Origin: Candidatus Dadabacteria bacterium
GTDB taxonomy: Bacteria; Desulfobacterota_D; UBA1144; Nemesobacterales; UBA2774
Direction of reading: 5' to 3'
Length of the DNA stretch: 19,694 bases
NCBI GenBank assembly: GCA_020054175.1
Contig: JAGVLR010000266.1
Coordinates: 1 to 19,694, forward strand
Part shown: piece after piece, positions 15,593-19,694 of the stretch
Layout of the letters: every line of letters begins with the position of its first letter
How positions within the stretch are numbered: position 1 is the stretch's first letter
Notes under the pieces: generated by a model
What the model saw: the letters and a program-made list of their open reading frames with translations, nothing else
Database searches by the model: none
Told to the model about the DNA's origin: nothing
Position numbers and translations under genes: made by a program

Positions 15593-15667
15593 TCTCACGG
15601 GCGGCGATACCTTTTAAACTTTCTATAAATCGCGTAACCTCATAAACTTGATACAGGGTCTTAAGAG

Positions 15668-16078
15668 ATGGGACAGGAAAACAGGTTAAGGATACTTATC
15701 GGCAAGGCCGGCCTCGACGGGCACGACAGGGGGGTCAAGATAGTGGCCCGCGCCCTCCGCGACGCCGGGTTCGAGGTCATCTACACGGGTCTTCACAACA
15801 CCCCCGAGGCCATAGTCGAGACGGCTCTTCAGGAAGACGTAGACGCCGTCGGTCTCAGTATCCTCTCCGGCGCTCACAACTACCTCTTCCCGGAGATAAT
15901 ACGTCTCCTCGAAGAGAAGGGGCTCGGCGACATAACCGTCTTCGGCGGGGGCATAATCCCCAAGGAAGATATCGACGGCCTCAAGCAAAAGGGAGTAAAG
16001 GCCGTCTTCGAGCCCGGAACGTCGACCGACGAAATAATCAGCTGGGTCAGGGAAAACGTTTCCCCCAGGGTCATTTAG
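15668..16078 (+). CDS. B12-binding small subunit of the acyl-CoA mutase
   Basis: A 136-residue stand-alone cobalamin-binding domain, the same length class as IcmB of two-subunit isobutyryl-CoA mutases. The base-off/His-on motif DxHxxG is present as DGHDRG (Asp17, His19, Gly22), so His19 would be the lower cobalt ligand. The SILSGAH segment (64-70) and the Gly-rich VFGGGIIP (91-98) contact the nucleotide tail in this family. It lies 75 bp after the large subunit on the same strand and would form the holoenzyme with it. The ribosome-binding site is weak (AAGAG directly before the ATG). Assignment as the mutase partner is firm; substrate specificity rests on the large subunit. Confidence 0.93.
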   Translation: MGQENRLRILIGKAGLDGHDRGVKIVARALRDAGFEVIYTGLHNTPEAIVETALQEDVDAVGLSILSGAHNYLFPEIIRLLEEKGLGDITVFGGGIIPKEDIDGLKQKGVKAVFEPGTSTDEIISWVRENVSPRVI

Positions 16079-16086
16079 CTAAGGTA

Positions 16087-16725
16087 ATGAAGTGCGTAAG
16101 CTGTGGTAACAGGAAAGGGAAGAGGGCATGCCTTGCGCTCGGCGGCTCCATATGCGCCGTCTGCTGCGGAGAGAAAAGGGGAGTTGAGATCAACTGCCCG
16201 TCAGGCTGCGTGTATTACGTAGAAGGACAGAAGCAGCACCAGCTCAAGGTAATGCACCAGAGGGTTAAAAAAGAGGGCGGAGTCAGCTACGTCCGCAGGG
16301 CCGAGCTGTACAATCGAAATCCCGCGGTCTTCGCCCGCCTCGAAAAACTCTTCGCCGATTCCTACCGCGCCAACAGAAGGCTCACGAACAAAGACCTCGC
16401 CTCCGCGCTCGAGCTCACCAAAAACACTCTGGATACGGAGAAAAAAGGCCTCATCTACCAGCACCAGGGCGAGAACTCCTACGCCAACGAGCTTTCGACG
16501 AACATCCTGATAGCGATAACCGACTACAAAGACAATCCTGAAATCACAGGGGACAGGGTAGATCTCGAATTCGCCATAAAGGTCGTAGACGAGTTTTTAA
16601 GGGAAGCGCGGTTTTACGTCGAGAACGATCCGAATCCCCAGAGCTATCTCGTACACATCGTACGCTATCACCCCGAGGAATCACCCGCGCCGAAGTCCGG
16701 GGGCGGGCTTATAATCACGCCCTGA
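16087..16725 (+). CDS. Cys-rich zinc-finger-like protein of unknown function
   Basis: A 212-residue soluble protein I cannot name. The first 41 residues carry eight Cys in the pattern C3xxC6, C15, C23xxC26C27, C37xxxC41, including ICAVCCG and INCPSGCVYY. This looks like a two-zinc or treble-clef-type module. The rest (about 45-212) is mostly alpha-helical with a basic central part (SYRANRRLTNKDLASALEL) that could be a small helical or winged-helix-like segment, and a Gly/Pro-rich end. It starts 8 bp after the B12 subunit gene, with AAGG a few bases before the ATG, so it is probably co-transcribed. A nucleic-acid-binding or regulatory role is possible but unproven. Confidence 0.72.
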   Translation: MKCVSCGNRKGKRACLALGGSICAVCCGEKRGVEINCPSGCVYYVEGQKQHQLKVMHQRVKKEGGVSYVRRAELYNRNPAVFARLEKLFADSYRANRRLTNKDLASALELTKNTLDTEKKGLIYQHQGENSYANELSTNILIAITDYKDNPEITGDRVDLEFAIKVVDEFLREARFYVENDPNPQSYLVHIVRYHPEESPAPKSGGGLIITP

Positions 16726-16734
16726 CGTTCGGAA

Positions 16735-16929
16735 TCAGTGCTTGTCGTTCCCGGCGGACGGGACGGTGTTGACGATCGCTGAAAGTATAAACGCTATGAC
16801 GACCGCGACGGCGAAATACTTGAAAAATCTTGCCCACTGTATGTTAATACCGAGATGAAAGCCGATGCCTATAAAGCTGAACAGTATCAGGCATACGAGA
16901 ATTGCGCCCGGCAGATTCTTCTTTAACAT
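16735..16929 (-). CDS. Small two-TM membrane protein
   Basis: A 64-residue protein with two hydrophobic helices (about 8-29 and 36-54), a basic N-terminus (MLKKN) and a short polar C-terminus. It is on the minus strand, convergent with and 9 bp from the Cys-rich protein gene. The start has AAGGAG ~10 nt upstream and a candidate promoter further up, which supports a real gene despite the small size. No family was recognised. Its function is unknown. Confidence 0.6.
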   Translation of the reverse strand: MLKKNLPGAILVCLILFSFIGIGFHLGINIQWARFFKYFAVAVVIAFILSAIVNTVPSAGNDKH

Positions 16930-16976
16930 AATAGTCCGACTCCTTCTTCTCTATTATAATCAGGCAGAAAGCCAGA

Positions 16977-17005
16977 ATTTTATCTGAATCCTCGCCCCTG
17001 TTCAA
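16977..17005 (-). promoter_or_regulatory. Candidate promoter for the small membrane protein
   Basis: On the minus strand, TTGAAC (17005-17000), a 17-nt spacer and TAAAAT (16982-16977) lie ~50 nt upstream of the start at 16929. A TTGACA also overlaps just upstream, and a TATAAT lies at 16958-16953, but neither has a well-spaced partner. Confidence 0.4.
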
Positions 17006-17140
17006 CTTTTTGTCAACAGCCTATCCTGCTGGAGAACGGCGGGGATTGCAGATTTAAGATATAAAGTGTAACCTAAGACACTAATAATCATTGATATGCA
17101 GGTAATAATTGCTTCTACTCGCCCTTAATCACTGTCCTAA

Positions 17141-19078
17141 ATGAGAATCCCCAAACCTAAAGAAATAGTACGTCTCCTCAAAGGCTCGAATTTCCGGCCG
17201 ATGAGGCCGAAGGAAATATCCAGGCGCCTCGGAGTGCCCAAGGAAGGAAAAGAGCTCCTTAAGAAAATCCTCCATAAGATGGTGAGGGACGGCAAGATAG
17301 GAAAGGCCGACGGCGGTTATGTCGCAGCGGGCTCCCCGGCGGCTGCCGTAGCCGATGCCGGCAGGAAGCCCGAGCCGGTCCTCCCGACCGCCCCGACGAC
17401 GGCGCCGATAAAGGGCATGCTCAAGGGCGGTAAAATTCTCGGCAAATTCGTCAAAACCGGGAAGACCGGAAAGATCATTCTCAAGGACGACCGGGTGCCC
17501 CACATCCCGCTCAGAATAGACGAGATCAAGAACCTCCGGAACCACAGCCTCGTCGTTTACGAAGTCAGTAACCGCGTCTCTCCACGCCGGAAGATCAACG
17601 GGCGCATAATCGAAGTCCTCGGCAAAGCCGGCGATCTCGAAGCGGAAAAGAAGGGCATCATAAGGGAGTACGGACTCTCCGAGGAATTCCAGTCCGAAGT
17701 GCAGAGAGAGCTCGCCCGGACACCCGACGAAATCCCTGAAAGTGAAATCAAAAAAAGAACAGACCTCCGTGAAGAGATCATATTCACCATCGACGGCGAC
17801 GACGCTAAAGACTTCGACGACGCGGTCGGCATCACACGCACCCACTTCGGCTACAGGCTCTTCGTCTCGATAGCCGACGTCTCGTACTACGTCCCCATCG
17901 GCGGCGAAATCGACAACGAAGCCCTCAACCGCGCAACGAGCGTTTACATGCCCGACAGGGTCGTGCCGATGCTCCCAGAGAAGCTCTCGAACGACCTCTG
18001 CAGCCTGGTGCCGTCCAAGGACAGGCTCACGAAGACGGTAGAAATGGACTTTAACCGAAAGGGCCAGATGATGAGCTCGAAGGTCTACAACAGCGTCATC
18101 AGAAGCGCCGCCCGCCTCACATACAGCAGGGTTGCGGGCGTTCTGGAAGACAGCGCCGCCGAATCGGATATTGATAAACAAGTCGTCGAAAAGCTTCTTG
18201 TCATGCGCGAGCTTTTCAAGCTCATTAGGGTGAGGCGGAGCGAAAAGGGAGAGCTCAATTTCGACTTCCCCGAGCCAAACCTCATACGCGACGAGCTCGG
18301 AAGAACCGTCGACGTCGTAAGGACACAGCGCAACATGGCCCACGTCCTCATTGAGGAATTCATGATCGCGGCCAATACGGCGGTCGCGACACAAACCTGC
18401 CGTCTTCAGATTCCGTCGATTTACAGGATTCACGAGCGGCCCGATATCGAATCCCTGATAGAGCTCTCGGAGGGTGTCAAAAAGCTCGGATACACGCTCC
18501 CTGCCGACGGCAAAATCACGACGCTCGACCTCCAGAGCGTAATCAACAAGAGCCGCGGCCGGTCCGAGGAAATGGCGGTCAACATGCTCATACTCCGCTC
18601 GTTAAAGCGGGCGATATACTCCACCCAGGAAGAGGGACACTTCGGCCTTTCGATAAAACACTACTCTCATTTTACGTCACCCATACGCCGCTACCCGGAC
18701 CTCATAGTCCACAGGATTATGAACGCGGTGATGAAAAAAGGCACTCCGCCGTACGATAAGGAATCGCTCGACTGGATGGCCGAGCAGTCCTCGAAGAAAG
18801 AGCGCTACGCCGACGAAATAGAGAGGGAAGCGATCAACCTCGAAAGGGCGTACCTCATGAAATCCTACGTCGGTAAAGAGTTCGAAGGGGTCGTCCTCAG
18901 CGTTCTTCCGTTCGGCATGTTCGTAGAGGTAAAAGGAATATTTGTCGAAGGTCTCGTCCCGAGAGACAGCGTCCCCAACTGGAGAAAACGCTGGTTCGAC
19001 ATCGGCCAGACAGTAAAAGTAAAAGTCACCGAAGCCGACGTCGAGAAAAGAAGAATCACACTCAACCTCGTCCCCTGA
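17141..19078 (+). CDS. rnr: Ribonuclease R (RNase II/R family 3'-5' exoribonuclease)
   Basis: A 645-residue processive exoribonuclease that degrades structured RNA. Domains in order: winged-helix HTH (about 6-60), an Ala/Pro-rich linker (about 61-92), a shortened or diverged cold-shock region (about 93-185), RNB catalytic domain (about 205-535), and S1 RNA-binding domain (about 569-645, FEGVVLSVLPFGMFVEV). The catalytic motif TIDGDDAKDFDDAV places Asp218, Asp224, Asp226 and Asp227 at the same spacing as the Mg-binding aspartates of E. coli RNase R, and the RNB signature FTSPIRRYPDLIVHR is intact. It is shorter than E. coli RNase R and ends at the S1 domain, without the Lys-rich tail. The HTH argues for RNase R over RNase II. 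No strong ribosome-binding site precedes the ATG at 17141, but the HTH starts right after it. Confidence 0.92.
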   Translation: MRIPKPKEIVRLLKGSNFRPMRPKEISRRLGVPKEGKELLKKILHKMVRDGKIGKADGGYVAAGSPAAAVADAGRKPEPVLPTAPTTAPIKGMLKGGKILGKFVKTGKTGKIILKDDRVPHIPLRIDEIKNLRNHSLVVYEVSNRVSPRRKINGRIIEVLGKAGDLEAEKKGIIREYGLSEEFQSEVQRELARTPDEIPESEIKKRTDLREEIIFTIDGDDAKDFDDAVGITRTHFGYRLFVSIADVSYYVPIGGEIDNEALNRATSVYMPDRVVPMLPEKLSNDLCSLVPSKDRLTKTVEMDFNRKGQMMSSKVYNSVIRSAARLTYSRVAGVLEDSAAESDIDKQVVEKLLVMRELFKLIRVRRSEKGELNFDFPEPNLIRDELGRTVDVVRTQRNMAHVLIEEFMIAANTAVATQTCRLQIPSIYRIHERPDIESLIELSEGVKKLGYTLPADGKITTLDLQSVINKSRGRSEEMAVNMLILRSLKRAIYSTQEEGHFGLSIKHYSHFTSPIRRYPDLIVHRIMNAVMKKGTPPYDKESLDWMAEQSSKKERYADEIEREAINLERAYLMKSYVGKEFEGVVLSVLPFGMFVEVKGIFVEGLVPRDSVPNWRKRWFDIGQTVKVKVTEADVEKRRITLNLVP

Positions 19079-19079
19079 G

Positions 19080-19094
19080 GCACGCAGCGCGTGC
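19080..19094 (+). terminator. Hairpin directly after the rnr stop
   Basis: GCACGC and GCGTGC form a 6-bp stem around AGC, 1 nt after the rnr stop codon. No U-run follows, so it may protect the mRNA 3' end or belong to the repeat cluster rather than act as an intrinsic terminator. Confidence 0.3.
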
Positions 19095-19130
19095 TGGCAA
19101 CCGGCATAGCACCAATTCTGCATCTACAAA

Positions 19131-19144
19131 CTGTCGCGCGACAG
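19131..19144. repeat. 14-bp perfect palindrome
   Basis: CTGTCGCGCGACAG is self-complementary over its full length. The following ACAGGTG (19141-19147) can also pair with CGCCTGT at 19156-19162, allowing one G-U pair. It may be a repeat-element end or a protein-binding site. Confidence 0.45.
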
Positions 19145-19178
19145 GTGCTTTGAATCGCCTGTCTCGCTACGTCGAAAA

Positions 19179-19193
19179 ACACGCGATGCGTGT
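19179..19193. repeat. Short hairpin related to the one after rnr
   Basis: ACACGC and GCGTGT pair around GAT. The CACGC/GCGTG stem is shared with the hairpin at 19080-19094, which suggests two copies of one small repeat unit about 100 bp apart. Confidence 0.4.
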
Positions 19194-19255
19194 GTCATTC
19201 CGAACTAATACGAGAAATCCGTCTTTGCTTTTTGTTCCCCTCTTAGAAAAAGGCT

Positions 19256-19415
19256 TGTCGCGGCGAAGACGTGAGCCGTAGCCGGAGGGGTATGGAGGAC
19301 TTAGTCGTTTTCTTGTCTTTTAAATTCTTCCCCTCTCCCCAACGCGGGAGAGGGATAAAGGGTGAGGGGGTACCGCCAATATTAATAATCCGCCATCCTG
19401 CCTGTCGCGGCGAAG
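19256..19415 (+). repeat. Direct repeat TGTCGCGGCGAAG
   Basis: The 13-mer occurs at 19256-19268 and 19403-19415 within the repeat-rich tail. The flanking sequences differ, so these look like fragments of a dispersed repeat rather than a recent duplication. Confidence 0.4.
19330..19354. repeat. CCCTCTCCC/GGGAGAGGG hairpin repeat
   Basis: A 9-bp perfect stem (19331-19339 with 19346-19354) encloses a 6-nt loop and is followed by AAAGGGTGAGGGGG. This pyrimidine/purine-rich hairpin is of the kind found dispersed between genes in many bacteria. It is not followed by a U-run on either strand. Confidence 0.5.
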
Positions 19416-19562
19416 CTTCAGCGAAGCCGGGAACTACGATTTCGAGCGAGCGAGGAATCGAGAGCTCTTGGCCGATTTTACAAAAAGCTTATCTAGTACT
19501 GATCCATAGCAACACAAACCAAAACATTCAGGATATCTCTTTAGCTTTTTCATTCTTTTTAG

Positions 19563-19583
19563 CCCCCCTTAGAAAAAGGGGGG
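19563..19583. repeat. CCCCCCTT/AAGGGGGG hairpin repeat
   Basis: An 8-bp perfect stem (19563-19570 with 19576-19583) encloses AGAAA and is followed by ATGGGGGGATTT. Its loop and inner stem match the degraded copy near 19237-19254 (CCCCTCTTAGAAAAAGGC), so at least two copies of the element lie in this tail. Confidence 0.5.
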
Positions 19584-19694
19584 ATGGGGGGATTTGCGGA
19601 CTGTGTCCGCTGACATCCGACGAATCTGCTTTCTTGCACTAACCATCTTTTGCGCGTCGGCTACCTTAAATCTCCACCCTGAAAATCCCCTTCA

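Larger units (their letters stand above)
19079..19694. other. Non-coding, repeat-rich tail after rnr
   Basis: About 616 bp with no credible gene. It contains several short perfect hairpins, listed separately, and fragments such as TGTCATTCCGAA (19193-19204) and GAGCGAGCGAGGAATCGA (19443-19460). These resemble ends of a dispersed intergenic repeat commonly seen in bacterial genomes. TTAGAAAAAGG occurs at 19243-19253 and 19569-19579, both times flanked by C-runs and G-runs. A 123-codon open frame at 19271-19642 translates these repeats and is not believed. Confidence 0.6.

Noticed and set aside
13916..15598. Long minus-strand frames under the mutase (288 and 237 codons)
   Set aside because: They are antisense to a conserved enzyme with all motifs in place, and no family features were visible.
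17129..18433. 434-codon open frame on the minus strand
   Set aside because: It lies wholly antisense to the intact rnr gene and has no recognisable domain; it is explained by the strong third-position bias of rnr.
19271..19642. 123-codon open frame in the tail
   Set aside because: Its protein is a translation of intergenic hairpin repeats, with no ribosome-binding site and no family resemblance.

Overview
The window looks like a chromosomal segment of a Gram-negative (diderm) bacterium. The evidence is a type IV pilus inner-membrane/secretin cluster (pilMNOPQ), an RND transporter and several lipoprotein signal peptides. Most genes are moderately GC-rich with C/G-ending codons and long antisense shadow frames. 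The gene mix suits a Deltaproteobacteria/Desulfobacterota-like or related candidate lineage, but I cannot place it by eye. No rRNA, tRNA, CRISPR array, transposase or integrase was seen. Layout, left to right: (1) 1-2361 is the 3' part of an RND transporter of the heavy-metal-efflux (CusA/CzcA) type, cut by the window edge. (2) 4190-2415 on the minus strand is a compact operon of a cytoplasmic DyP-type peroxidase, a DUF488 protein and a small DUF2945 (Tudor-like) protein. (3) 4449-6012 is an overlapping three-gene unit: an XRE-family regulator, a two-TM protein with a sensor-like extracytoplasmic domain, and an FxLYD-like lipoprotein. (4) 6013-6424 is an AT-rich gap with short repeats that probably holds the pil promoter. 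(5) 6425-12946 is pilM-pilN-pilO-pilP-pilQ, followed in the same tight array by two uncharacterised lipoproteins. PilM, N, O and P form the cytoplasm-to-periplasm alignment complex that links the pilus motor to the PilQ outer-membrane secretin. The pilin, motor ATPase and platform genes are not here. (6) 13040-13900 is an AT-rich island carrying one DUF3800 gene, probably acquired by transfer. (7) 13922-16725 is a two-subunit B12-dependent acyl-CoA mutase plus a Cys-rich zinc-finger-like protein. Two key active-site positions match isobutyryl-CoA mutase rather than methylmalonyl-CoA mutase. (8) A small two-TM protein lies on the minus strand. (9) 17141-19078 encodes ribonuclease R. (10) 19079-19694 has no credible gene and is full of short palindromes and repeat fragments. 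The points most worth a second look are the mutase specificity, the two lipoproteins attached to the pil operon, the XRE/sensor/lipoprotein unit, the foreign-looking DUF3800 gene and the repeat-rich tail. I found no clear-cut new system; the lipoprotein extension of pilMNOPQ and the XRE unit are the nearest candidates.
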